From assembly GCA_019096155.1 (NCBI GenBank), contig JAHCVI010000001.1:11160001-11224000 (forward strand): 64,000 bases of DNA, in the 5' to 3' direction. Origin of the DNA: Staphylotrichum longicolle. Its lineage: Eukaryota; Ascomycota; Sordariomycetes; Sordariales; Chaetomiaceae. The notes under the pieces were generated by a model. It made no database searches, was not told the origin of the DNA, and saw only the letters and a list, made by a program, of their open reading frames with translations. Shown here in pieces: positions 34,558 to 45,706 of the stretch (its first letter is position 1; each line of letters starts with the position of its first letter). Position numbers and translations under genes: made by a program.

Positions 34558-35894
34558 CTAAGAATTCTCCAGGTGCGACCACTCCGGGATGGCCCTGATC
34601 TGCTGCCACATGAACTTCTCAAGCTTGTTGGCCGACTTGGCGTAGGGCGTCGTCTCGTTGTTGTACTTGCGGCAGTTGTCGAAGACGAGCTTGGCGTCGC
34701 GGATGAAGTCCTCGGGGGTGTTGTACTGGTCGGCCTCGAGCTTGGTCTCCATGGTGGAGAGGTCCATGGGCTCCTTGATGACGTCGTAGTAGTCCATAAC
34801 CTCGTCCTTGTTGACGGGCATCAGGAACGGCCAGCTCGACGGGTGGTTCTGCAGGTCGTTGAGCAGGTGGAGGAGCTGGTTGTAGTTGGGCCCGTGGCGC
34901 GGCTGGCGGGCCAGCTCGTCCATGTCGGGCGACCAGCCCGACGCGCGGATAGCTTCGATGGAGAGGGGGTCAATCGGGGACACGCCGGATTTCTGCCACT
35001 GCTTGGGGGGTTGGTGGACGATGTGCGATTTGGAGAAGGCTCGGATCTTGGCCTGGACGCATTCTTTCTGCTTGAGCAGCATGCGGCCCATCTCCAGGTA
35101 CCGGATGCGTGGGAGCATGGTGCACTGCATTATAGTGCCGCCTTCGTAGTCTTTGATATAGCCCATCCAGACCGACTTGTCGAGCGTGATCTCCTTAGTG
35201 AACCCCTGCTTCTTGAAGTAGCCGATGGCGTAGTTGTCGGCGTATGTGAGGAAGTGCATCACGTCCGAGGTGGCCTTGACGTAGTCCTTGAGATGGGACA
35301 TGAGGTGTGCGCCATATCCCTTGACTTGCTGGTCGGATGAGATGGCACAAAAGACGATTTCGGCAAACTGGCGCCCCTTGAAGGGCCGATATGTGATGCC
35401 CCCAACTACCTCGAGCGGCTTCTTCACAATGGCGATGGACAGATGGGTGCGGTCGTAGACTAGACGGGCGATGTAGTCCTTGGGCATCTTGGGTAGTTGT
35501 TTCTGGAAGATGCACTTGAGGCCTGTGAGGATGATGAGGCTCTCGCGCTCGTTGTCATTGTTGACCACCCGGAACTCGATTTCGCCATTGCGCTCTTCGA
35601 TGACGGCGGGCTATGGGTTAAGAGCTGTTAGCTGGCGCGTTTCCTTGCGGGCATGTAGTCGAGGGGCGCGGGGCGGGACTCACCTTTTCTGGAAAGGGAA
35701 TCGCCGGGACTTTCGCAGGTCTCTGGGTCTCGGGTTCGGGCGAGTTGTCGTGCTTCACGCGCTTGGATGCGACAGGCGACGACGGCTCGTCTGATGCCTT
35801 GCGCTTCCCGTCTGCAGGGTCCTGCGTCAGCAAAACTCGTCAAGGAGCAAAGAAAAGAAGTATAAAAATCGGACGACTTACTCTCGTCCTTCAT
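34558..35894 (-). CDS. gcn5: Histone acetyltransferase GCN5 (SAGA/ADA catalytic subunit)
   Basis: Exons 35894-35882, 35811-35684 and 35610-34558 give 397 residues with introns of 70 and 73 bp. The first exon is only 13 nt (MKDE plus one base). The GNAT domain (about 75-210) carries the catalytic Glu in FAEIVFCAISS, the acetyl-CoA loop QVKGYGAHLM and FTKEITLDKSVWMGYIKDY. A C-terminal bromodomain (about 290-385) has YYDVIKEPMDLSTMETKL and the acetyl-lysine Asn in CRKYNNE. The N-terminal extension (about 45 residues) is Lys/Pro-rich with a nuclear-localisation-like ASKRVKHD. GCN5 acetylates histone H3 within SAGA and ADA. It is transcribed divergently from OST5, with 350 bp between the start codons. 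Confidence 0.97.
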
Positions 35895-36244
35895 TTTGAT
35901 GGATTGCCGCGACGCGGTGATGGCAGACGTTCCGAGGGGCGCGGCGTGGAGTTCGATGTCGTGTTGGTGGATGATGATGGATGCGGAGAGAAGTGGGTCC
36001 ACTTGGCCCCGGCTGCTGCAGGGCTGAGCCGGGGCCCGTCTTAGGCGACCAGCTGCCCCCAGTCTTTGCCAAGCACTCGTAGGTGGACAAGCTGCAACCG
36101 AAAGCTGTCCAATTGACATTTCTTGGGGTTGCGTGTTGCGTTGCAGACCATCATCACCAACTCGCGTCGTTCTTTCCGTCTGCCTTCCACAATTGCCATT
36201 CTGCGCCAATCCTCAACCAGATCTCAAAAATCTAATCCCGGCAC
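35895..36244. promoter_or_regulatory. Shared divergent promoter of GCN5 and OST5
   Basis: The 350-bp gap between two opposed ATGs must contain both promoters and 5' UTRs. No coding frame or clear TATA box was seen, which is usual for housekeeping genes. Confidence 0.5.
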
Positions 36245-36602
36245 ATGGATTCGTCACTCCACGAGGTCTGGCAGGCGGCAGCTGGCTCGCCCTTCATCCC
36301 CACCGTCGGAAAGGACAGCCAATTCCTCATCGCCTTCGTCCTCCTCGTCCTCGGCTTCTCCCTGGGCGGCGCATTTGCTCTGAGTTGGTTTGGCCCATCG
36401 AGAGATCCGTGAACTCGATTGCTAATGATATTGCCTGCAGACCGATCAGTCGTGACCCTGCCCGTCCTCGCCGTCCCAGCATCTCTGGCTCTTGCGTACG
36501 TCGATCCCTCTCCACCGAAACCACACATCTGCAGGCCGTCTAACAAACAACCACAGGTTTGGCGTGGTTTACATGTTCTGTGCGGTCGGAGTTTACGTCT
36601 AA
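36245..36602 (+). CDS. ost5: Oligosaccharyltransferase subunit OST5
   Basis: Three small exons (36245-36383, 36441-36495, 36557-36602) give 79 residues. No single frame covers the protein, so it is easy to miss. The product has two hydrophobic spans: FLIAFVLLVLGFSLGGAFAL, then a second in exons 2-3 starting VTLPVLAVPASLALAF and ending VVYMFCAVGVYV. The linking NRSVV segment and the final YMFCAVGVYV are typical of the OST5 family, a small two-span subunit of the ER N-glycosylation complex. Introns are 57 and 61 bp; the first donor is the weaker GTTGGT. The gene sits head-to-head with GCN5 and 123 bp before RAD1 on the same strand. Confidence 0.9.
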
Positions 36603-36725
36603 GATACCCAAGCCTCTCGCCCGAGTCTGTACCATAGAGTCCTTGAAAAAAAGCCGATTTTGCGCAGTTCCAAGCAGCTGTTCCATTGAGGCTTGACAAT
36701 CCCTCCGCGCCCTCTGCAAATCGCG

Positions 36726-37795
36726 ATGGAAACACAGGGTTCTACGTTAGCCCCCCCTATATTCAGGGCGGTGGCAAGCTCCACGAGGCCGTTGTACCAG
36801 CTTCTCAAGGCGATCAACTTTACAAACAAGGTGCATGTCGATATTACAGAAAACGGCCTGAGGTTCGCGGCAGACCATGCACGGGTCATGCAAGGTGGGT
36901 TAGAACAGAGTCACGCTGCTGGATGAATTTCTTCATACTGACCATGCCAGGGGTTGCACATTGGAGCAAGGGCCTCTTCACCACCTACACCGCCAACCTC
37001 CCGACCGCGCATGCCTCGACCGAGGACGACGAAGACGACGAACCCACTCCCCCAACCTTTCAAGTCTCCCTCCCCGCCCTTCTCGAGACCCTCCAGATCT
37101 TTGGCGCCGCCGACGCCGCCGCCCGCCAGGCCAAAGCCGAAGTCGACCCCTACCGCAGCAACCTGCGCAACTACCGCGCCGACGCCTTCTCCAACCAGAC
37201 CCTCGGCATGTCGGGAACCTGCTCCCTCTCCTACGCCCAGGAAGGCGAGCCCTTCAGCATCCTCCTCGACGAGTCTGGCGTCAGCACCACCTGCAACCTG
37301 ACCACCTACGTCCCCGAAATACCCGACGACATCCCCTTTGACATTGAGGACCTGTCGTTCAAAATCATCACCTCAGCTCGCTGGCTCCTAGACGCCCTGA
37401 CGGAGCTGGCGCCGACCTCGCCCGAGAAACTGACCATCGCCGCATCCAAGCGGGAGCCCTACCTCCGCTTGACTAGCTCGGGCGGCCCGCTGGGGTCGAG
37501 CAGCGTGGACTTTGCCAACGGAAGGGACTTGCTGGAGACGTTCTCGGTCAAGGAGAGGTGGGTGCAGACGTTCAAGTTTGACATTATCAAGTCGGCCAGC
37601 GAGGCCATGCGCATTGCGAGCAAGGTCAGCTTGCGTGGGGACGGCCAGGGCGTGTTGAGTATGCAGTTCATGGTGGAGGTCGAAGGGTCTGGGCCGAGTT
37701 TTTTGGACTTTCGCTTTGTGCCCTATGCGGTCTGCGAGGACGAAGGGGAGGATGACGACGAGGAAATGGAGGATGGGGGGCAGGAGGACAGCTGA
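36726..37795 (+). CDS. rad1: Rad1 subunit of the 9-1-1 DNA-damage checkpoint clamp
   Basis: Exons 36726-36894 and 36951-37795 (56-bp intron) give 337 residues. The start segment PIFRAVASSTRPLYQLLKAI and the ENGLRFAADHARVMQGVAH stretch, split by the intron, match the first clamp domain of Rad1. The body keeps the PCNA-like pattern (ICITSARW-like IITSARWLLDAL, FANGRDLLETF, KSASEAMRIASKVSLRGDGQ, VLSMQFMVEVEG and FLDFRFVPY), and the C-terminus is acidic. Rad1, Rad9 and Hus1 form a ring loaded at damaged DNA to activate the ATR-type kinase. The upstream ATG at 36693 region is out of frame with this reading start and is not used. Confidence 0.92.
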
Positions 37796-40721
37796 GAGGT
37801 GGGCAAGGGGGGGTGTGGATTTGCATTTCCCATGTCTTGCTTCTGGACCAAGGTACGACGAAGTTCTTGCAGCCAAACTACCACCGCAATATACGAACGA
37901 GATATCCAAGCGCTTTGACAGCATCACTCTCCAAGGTTGACAGATGCAATGGATCTCGTCAAGCTGCGGACTGGCTGATGGAGAAGTCCCGAGACCATAT
38001 GGTGGCCTTGCTGAGTCCAGCCATACCAGGTGGTTTTGTTGTCTCGGAAAGGTGTGGAGTCTCATAGGTGCAGGATGGCGCTCCCAGCTGTGTGGTTCGG
38101 ACCCCCCGCTCCTCTATGTGCTCTGTACAACACCGACAATCATACGACACTGACATACGGCACCCAATGTCTCAGGACTCGAGTCCAGACTCCTGGGTCG
38201 AGCAAAAGGGATCGGCGGCCAGCCCGAGGCTTAGTTGCTACTCTTGCATTCCCCATCCAAAATGCCCACAACAACATGCGTGGGCAGGCACACCTCCTGC
38301 CACAGGCAGGCACCACGTCGTGAGCCACCCCTCGGGGGTTGGTCGGATTCTCCGATCTCACCCGCCCCACCCCCCCTCAGGTTTTGCCTACCTCCCCTTC
38401 CCAACCAGTCAGTCACCACCATCACAGAGAGCACGTCCCGCAGCTGAAGAGAGCCGCATGGACAGGACGGAGAAGTGCGAGGGGCAAGGAAAAGAACAGA
38501 TCGACAGCGGGCTCCGACGTCGGGAGCGAAAACTTTACACCACCCTGGCTCATCACCCCGTCCAGAGAACTCAGACGTACCTGCCCATAGGCAGGACATG
38601 AGCGATTCACCAACCACTTCACCTCCTGTAAGGTAAGGCTCACCAGAGCATCACAGTCCGGCGCGCTGCCGTCATCAGAAAACACCCTCATCCCACTCCC
38701 CCAAAACCCTTGGGGAGAAAGAGAGAAGAAAGAAAGAGAAAAAAGAAAGAAATATCAACACCCTCACCAGCAGAAGAACAAACCACCCCCCATCAAACCA
38801 CCCAGTCCAGCCCAGCCCAGCCGAGCCCAGGCTAGTAGCGAACGTCACACAGCCCAGCCCAGCCCAGTCCGCCCCCTCCAGAGACCAAACCCTTCAAGAA
38901 AAGAAGAGGATGAGGAAGGGAAAAGCCGATCTACCCGAAACAGCACGCACACCCAAGCGCGGCTCCTACCACCACCACCCACCCAACCCATCCCAATTCG
39001 GGCTCCACGTGTGTTCTGGACCCCAAGCCGCATTTCCCTTTACAGAACTCGCCTGCGTGAATCACGGCATCTAGAAGGGGAAGGAGGGGCTGGGAGGAAG
39101 AGGTGGGGGGAAACAACCCGAAGGGTTGGTTCACGGTCCACGGCATCCCTTGGGCTGGGGGACGCCACTCAGGGCCCGGGCCCGAGCCTGAAGCCTTGAG
39201 ACCATGCGCTGTCTGTCATGCTTCTCTCGCTTGCCTTGCCTGCGTGCGTGCGTGGATCACTGCGTCTAGTTGTGTAGTGTGCGTTATGTAGGGGGGGTGG
39301 GATGGCGCGGGGCACAGAAGGAACCCAGCGGGTTGGTTCACGGGCGTCCTTGGTCTGGGGACGGACGCCACCGAGCCCTACGCTGTGCTGTTTGTCTCGC
39401 TTGCTCGCCTGGCGGCGGCGGCGGCGGTGGTGGTGGGTCGTCATGGTCGGTGTCGGCGCGGGGAGTGTGTGTGGGACGGAGGGCTGGCTTCGCTTGGGTC
39501 TGGGACTTGGGCGAACCAGCGGGAAGGGAGGAGGGAGGGTCGTCTAGTGTGAGGACTAAGGCCTTGAGATGGTGGCTGGCTGGCGAAGGGATGGCACACC
39601 AACTGTCACCTGTGTATGGATCCGGGCGGAACTCGCCTTTGCTCGGCTTTTCCCGGCCTTTTCTTGGTGGTGTGGTTGAATCCTCCTTGTTGTTGTTTTA
39701 GCGCTGTGTCTTTTGTTACCTTACGTGAATTTGTGTATTTTGTTGTCTTGAGGAAGGGAAGTAAAAGAGGCAGGCCTGTCCCGCTTGGTCCTGTTTCTCG
39801 GTTCTTTTTTGATCACAAGAAAAGCGAGGGAAAAAAAGAGGGTGTTGCGGAATCGAGGGTGGCGCACAGAACCAAGAGAGAAGAAGTCCCGGCAGTCAAC
39901 TTCTTAGTTGCTCTTGGCTCTCCACGATGACACAAACGACTGGCACCGACGAGTTTTGGTCCCCCCTCCTCAGCCGGCTCGAGCGAACTGTGGCGCCGAG
40001 CCCGGCCTGCCACTGGTCCAGCCGGGGCGGGTCAGTCACCCGGATGTAAGCTCATGCGGACGACCACGCACCACCACGGAGCTCTCAGCTCAGCCCACAC
40101 GATGCCGTTTTCCCTGTTTCTTCCATTCCCCGTGAGACACACGGCAAAGCGGGGACGGGAAAAGGCGGGCCTGGAACGCAGGGAAGAGGCCTCAAGGGCG
40201 CTGACGATGGCGATAGGCCATCTGTCTCAAGAGTTCGTGTTTCCGCGAATGTATGGAGGCGAGGCTCCGCTGCATTCCACTGCGTAGGTTATGCGCCGAT
40301 TTCTCGGCGAGTTCTGGACTGCATGCGGCTCCGAAGAGGGACCCCTTTGGAGCCGCTCCGTTTCTGCCCCGCCAATCGAAGGCCATGAATAACAAAAGAT
40401 GGTGGAGGCTCGCCCGCGGACTTAGACGATCTACAACCAGCTGACGACTTGAGAGGTACTTGTTCGTTCCGCAGGGCTGACGGATGTGCAACAGAGGACT
40501 CTGCGGTGAGGTATAATATGAGCGATGCCCAGAGATGTGCCCTCCCACGCAGCTTGCGAGGAATGGATCATCCTGAGATACCCTCAAAGCAACCTCCCCA
40601 AACATCCCTCGAGTCTCTCAAGCACTTGCTCTTTGATCCTCCCCCGCTTGGGATCCTTCTCTTGCCTGGGATTCCCAACATCAAGCCCAACCACCACGAC
40701 CTGCCCGCCCTATAACATAAA
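37796..40721. other. 2.9-kb region without a recognised gene
   Basis: It contains a purine-rich tract (about 38716-38752), CCCAG pentamer arrays (38801-38830 and 38850-38870) and G-rich stretches near 39100-39550. Frames here look compositional. Confidence 0.5.
38801..38870. repeat. CCCAG pentamer microsatellite in two blocks
   Basis: Repeated CCCAG/CCGAG units fill 38801-38830 and 38850-38870, separated by about 20 unrelated bases. No coding frame depends on them. Confidence 0.7.
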
Positions 40722-40973
40722 ATGGCGCGCGACGACTACCGCAACGTCGAACAAGACGAACAAGAGACGCAAAAGAAAACACGATCTTGCATGCCACTCG
40801 GCCTGATCATGTCCTCGCTTGGGACCCTTTCCCGCTGCTGGCGCCCCGAGGAGAACAACCAGACCCCCGCCCCCGTCGAGAAGAAATACGTGCATGTCCC
40901 AACACACGCGGCGTCATCGTACCTCAAGACGACGACAACAAGACGCATGCAACAGGCGAACGAGATCCTTTGA
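40722..40973 (+). CDS. Small unrecognised protein (83 aa)
   Basis: The ATG at 40722 follows an A-rich leader (cataaaATG) and opens an 83-codon frame. The product is hydrophilic, with a central Cys/Trp patch (SRCWRPEE) and a C-terminal half, KKYVHVPTHAASSYLKTT, that looks protein-like rather than compositional and resembles small conserved proteins I have seen in filamentous fungi. I cannot name a family. It stands alone in a long gene-poor stretch with no splice signals nearby. Confidence 0.45.
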   Translation: MARDDYRNVEQDEQETQKKTRSCMPLGLIMSSLGTLSRCWRPEENNQTPAPVEKKYVHVPTHAASSYLKTTTTRRMQQANEIL

Positions 40974-43900
40974 TCTGTGGTCACTGTCACTGCCTTGATG
41001 CCTTCATCCTCGCACCCGACGTGGACGACGACGACGACGACAAAGATGCAGCAACGAGAGATCCTTGGTCTGCTTTCGCCATTGCCGCTGCTGCTATCGA
41101 CCTAGTCCCTCGAGTCGCCCGCTCCGAGAGAACGCAAGCGGCGAATGAGGTCTCCTCGATTTGATTTTGGACCACTGCCGTTGCCGTCGCCGTTTCCACT
41201 GCCAGTGCCAGTGCCACTGTCGCCGTCGCCACCTTCTTTCAAGTCGGTCATAATGAGGAAGAGGCAAGGACCGAACACCTTCCGCAATCATCTGCCATCA
41301 TCGGCTTTACCGTCACCATCATACCTGAGGTCGACGGGTTGACGACGACGGCGGCGGCGAGGACCCAACAGTTGGATGAACCGTCCCGGCCTTCTGTCGC
41401 TGCTCTGCCACTGTCGCCATGGGTTCCCAAGTCGACGACGACGATACCATACGGAAGTTTGAACGGCAGCCTTCGATCTCTTGCGCGACTGCCACCGCCA
41501 CTGCCGTCGCTACAGTTGGCCTCACGACCAACACACAACAAGCAACAACAACAACGGCCCCTCCAAGCCAGTGAGGACGGACTTGTGTGAATCTGTCAGA
41601 CTCGGCATCGCAGAAGGATGAAACTTCAACAGGCCCGAGTCGACGGCCGGCAAAGGCGGGCGAGCGAACTATAACAGGCAGCCGGGAACGGCACGGTTTG
41701 GGCCACGGCCCCGGGAGTTGGTTTCAACGGCGTTGTGGAAGCGGCACTCGCAGCCTCGGGCGGCGTCGCAACCCCGGGGATCGATCGAGACGTTCGGGGG
41801 CCCCCAACGACGGGTCTGCCCGCCCACTTCTATACATAGCAGCGGCAGGCGTTCAGCCTTATGCCGAGGGAGGCAGCACAAAAGCACCGCTGGGAAGGAC
41901 ACGGAAGGCGGGAGAGCGGGTTGTGTGACGGTGCTGCGGCTTTGTCTTTCAAATATTGGGCATGGGTCAGGACTCCAGCGATATGATGCTGCAGAGTGGT
42001 GGTCGCGGTTTTGGGCCTTGGTTGTTGCTGTTGGTGGGCGAGATCGGCACTGAGGGCCAATGGCCTTGAGTTCCGCAACGACGGGATTGTGTCTGATAGG
42101 AAGCCGCAGGCTGAGGAGAGGAGCCGCAGCATGGATCCATCTGCGGAGAGTTCTTAGGAATTTGGCTGGACAATGGACCCGAGTAATCCGTGGCGAAGCC
42201 CAGGAACCGTTTTCTGAAACAGCCGCGCCATTGGTGCGCCGTGAAAGGATCTCTCGTCAGAACTGTGCTGCTGCCATGCCCTGAGGTGAGCGTCTCGGGC
42301 GTGGGTCAGCGTGGGCTACTGTCCACGTGCCCTCCGATGCTTAACTCCGCAACTGTCGTTATCCTTCGCCCGCCGGCAGGTGATAAGCGATCCTTCCAGA
42401 GACTCAACCAAATATTCAACTTTGGCTATGCCCCGGGAGAGGGATATCGAGTTTTGTGGCGTTATAGAAGATCCTTCGTTTTGTTACACAAGCGGCATCG
42501 AGGAGGGAGCTCGATGAGCTGCCTGCTCGCCGTGCTCCCCAGATTCCGAGAGGAAGCATTTTGTCTTGTTTTCGCACGGACGGACGGACGGCGAAGGAAG
42601 CCCCGTCCGTACCATGGCCCAATAATGTTGAAGAGCGCGGCGAATCTGAATTCAAAGTTGGTTGAGAAGGATGAGGACTATCCAAATCGGACCTCAGCGG
42701 CCGCCTGTGGTGGAGAGTCCCATGAGAGTGGAATCCTCTGCACCTGCGACAGGTCAGCTTCGTAGAGATGAGTTACGAAACCGAGAGAGCGGTATAATCC
42801 GCGCAGTGGTCTCCAGTCTCCAGTCTCCACGGGAGCCGTCAAGTCGTGCCTTCGCATCCTGTCCCAGCGCCACGAGGATGCTCACAGTGGCGAGAGTGGA
42901 GAGCGGCGTGGCAGGATGACGGCTGGACGGCTGCCATGGGCAACAGAGGTGGGCAAGCTCGAGGCAAGTCAGGTACGCGGCGCTTGGTTGCGCAGCTTGG
43001 CCGGACGCTGTTCCTGATCGGGCATGCGCACAACCAAGACCGTCCAGCGCGGGAGTGTGGTTGTGGCGAAGCTCCCCGCCTAAGTGGTCGCTGATCGGGG
43101 AATGCGGCTTGTGGTTGGCTGGGGCGCTTCGTCGCATGCACCACCGCGGCAGTCGCAAGTCAAGATGGTGTGCGGCCCGGGCGAAAGTCCCTAGCCAGGC
43201 ACCTGACGTTAGCCATGGGCCAGCCCCGGACAGGCGATGCTCGGGTCGATAACTTTGTTGCCTGGAGATGGCCTCAAGACTTTGCGGGGTGTTTCTGCAC
43301 AGCATCGAGGCGATCGAAACTGCGAACAGCGCCAGGGTTCCCAGCAGACGTCGGATCATTGGGCCGGCAGTGACCGTTGCTGACAAGGGGAGGGGAGTTC
43401 GTGGGGGCCGAACATTGCCCTGTCTCGCCTGTCTCAGCCTGGCGAGCCTGTGGTCGGCCTGAGGTCGGCGATAACCCTGGAGACCCTGTCGAGATTATCA
43501 CCCGCCCGCAGGGAGCTAAGCTAGCGCCAGATGCCCCGCTGCCCCCTCAAACCGAGGCGAGCCCTCTCGGTGAAGAATCCCCGCCGCGTGCAGGGTCGCA
43601 GGCCAAGGAAGCTGGGATCAACGGTTCTCGGGACATGTGCTTCTCAGCGAATGTTGCGCGGAAGGGATTTTCATGCGCAAGAGGATGCTCCATTCTGCCA
43701 CTCCAGTTTCCGACCGATGATGGCTGCGACCGTTGGAGTCTCTCATTGGCTTCTGTGCTGCAAGATTGCTACCAATTTTGAGGTGTTTGCTCTTTGGCGT
43801 TTTGTTTGGTTCAGAGGGTTGGTCTTGCATTCGGTTGCCTGGCTCCCTGGGATGTCCAAGGCGGGAAAGCGCGGCTGCCCGCCCCTCCGGCTGGGGCCAC

Positions 43901-45706
43901 TCGGCCGAATAGGCTCCCAGGGCTCGTGCACAGTGCGGCCCGCCGGAGGACTCGGCCGCTAGGGCTAGCTCGATGGAGGTGATCAAGATTCCCGCCTCCC
44001 ACTGGCGAACTGCGCACTGTCTGCGGGCTGCGGGGCATTTCTTGCAGAGAACTGCCATCCCGACCCGCTCTCTCATCCGAAGACCAGAGCCAATCCTCGA
44101 TCCCAGGCCTGCTGCACCCGGGAAGCTACTGTGTAAGCCCCTGCGTGATCTGCGATCCGCCCTTCTCTCATGAGACTTCATTCCTTCCAGGTTGTCTTGT
44201 CCGACAGCAGCTGCCTGGGGCTGCAACAGGCCAAGGTTCGAATGCAAACTGAGAAGTGCGCTGGTCGATGATTCAGCTGTGTGTCGCGCAGGCCAGAGCG
44301 CACCTCTCTCCAAGCACAGCTCGCAGGGCAATCATCGATTCTCTCGCTGTGCCCTCCCTGTGCCTGACGAGGCAGCATCCTGAGCCGAGGACTGTGTGCG
44401 ACTGACCCCCAGCCGACTGATCAACGAGCCAACGCCTATTCGTAGTTGATCAACTGGACTGCTTGTCTACTACTCCGTACTGTGGTTAGCGACATACCCG
44501 GCAGGTACGGCCTCGTCATCTCCCAACAGCAACATGTTGGTCGTCATTTGATGTCGGGGGCCAACTTGAGCAGCAAGTGGGCACAGACTCGCCGCCGGTC
44601 CTTCTGACCATCGATGGATACAGTAAGCCGCAAGTCCGCGAGTCCGCGACGCCAACTTCTAGCCCCCCGCGGAAGCCGAGGTGTTCCCTCCGAATTCAAA
44701 GGAAGCGATAAAAGATCCACCGTCATGATCCCTTTGGCGTGCGAGGGCACAACGAGCTCCAGGCCGTCCAGCTGCAGGATGCTGCGTGCGATCGTTGCTG
44801 GATCGTGGTGGGCACTGCGGACTGATGAAAGACCAGGATCAGTGCCGCCCTCTCCATCTCTCCATCAGGCAACCCGTCGATCACCTGGCGATACCCCTCT
44901 CGGGACTCGCACATGGTCACATCTGTCTATCTTTGCAACACGTCCGCATCAGCGCGCTCAATTGCTTTGTCGGCATAGCATTCAGCTCTTCGTATCATGA
45001 CACAGCTCGATACAGCTGCTCGACTGCCTGCGAGACACGCCGGCGGCGAGGACCAACCAGCAGCTCTCAAGACGGTTGGCCAATTGCGGCAATGTAAAAA
45101 TAAGAACAGGATAGCCAGGGAGGGGGGGGGAAGAGCAGCACGCACCAGCCGGCCTTCCTCCCGCCCATGTGCGGGCCCGTCGCTCGCTTGTTGCGGACGG
45201 AGATGCGTGCCCGCCCCCAGCCCACTTGGCAGAGCCGGGGCCCTGGTCTTCCATTCTTTGCAGGTTTGGTTGTGGTCAACGCCACACTCGACGCAAGAGT
45301 CCCCCGTATGTAGTATGTAGCACACACTGACACCCTGGGCCAGTCGCAGCGAGGCGGACCCGGTGGGTGCCAGCCCTTCGTGGAGTCGACTGGCATGCCA
45401 TGCTTCCAAGTCCGCCCGCCATGCGCCGCTCTGTTTAATATTACAGCAACCCCATCCCGCGCCCCCGGCCCTGTCCCCTCCTGGCGAGTCTGCTTTGCTT
45501 CCACTCTTTCCCCCCTACCGTGTATCTGTCTGTTGGGCCCGGTCACATTACTCAACTTACAGAGCGGGAGTGTCATGCAGTGACCGGAAACCCAACCGTC
45601 TCCTTGGATCCCCTCACCCAACTCCTCTGTGCCATGTGCTACACCCCAGTCGCCGCTGTCTCTCTCCCCTCTCTCTTCTCCTAGACCCCCCTCCTCAGAG
45701 AGCAAC
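40974..45706. other. 4.7-kb gene-poor region
   Basis: Short GAC and TGCCGT-type simple repeats occur at about 41020-41040 and 41160-41235. The remaining frames, up to about 240 codons, are Arg/Ser/Gly/Pro-rich without motifs or splicing logic. Base composition is not AT-shifted, so a RIP-degraded transposon is not apparent. It could hold non-coding RNA or distal promoter of the gene at 45707. Confidence 0.5.
45651..45684 (+). promoter_or_regulatory. CT-rich tract upstream of the 45707 gene
   Basis: A pyrimidine stretch (ctgtctctctcccctctctc and onward) lies 23-56 bp before the ATG. Such CT boxes often mark transcription starts in filamentous fungi. Confidence 0.45.

Noticed and set aside
34246..35340. 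364-codon plus-strand frame
   Set aside because: It lies antisense to GCN5 exon 3, whose minus-strand translation has clear GNAT and bromodomain motifs; the plus frame is compositional.
37796..45706. Biosynthetic cluster or transposon island in the gene-poor stretch
   Set aside because: No polyketide, peptide synthase, terpene or transposase motif was seen, and composition lacks the AT shift of RIP.
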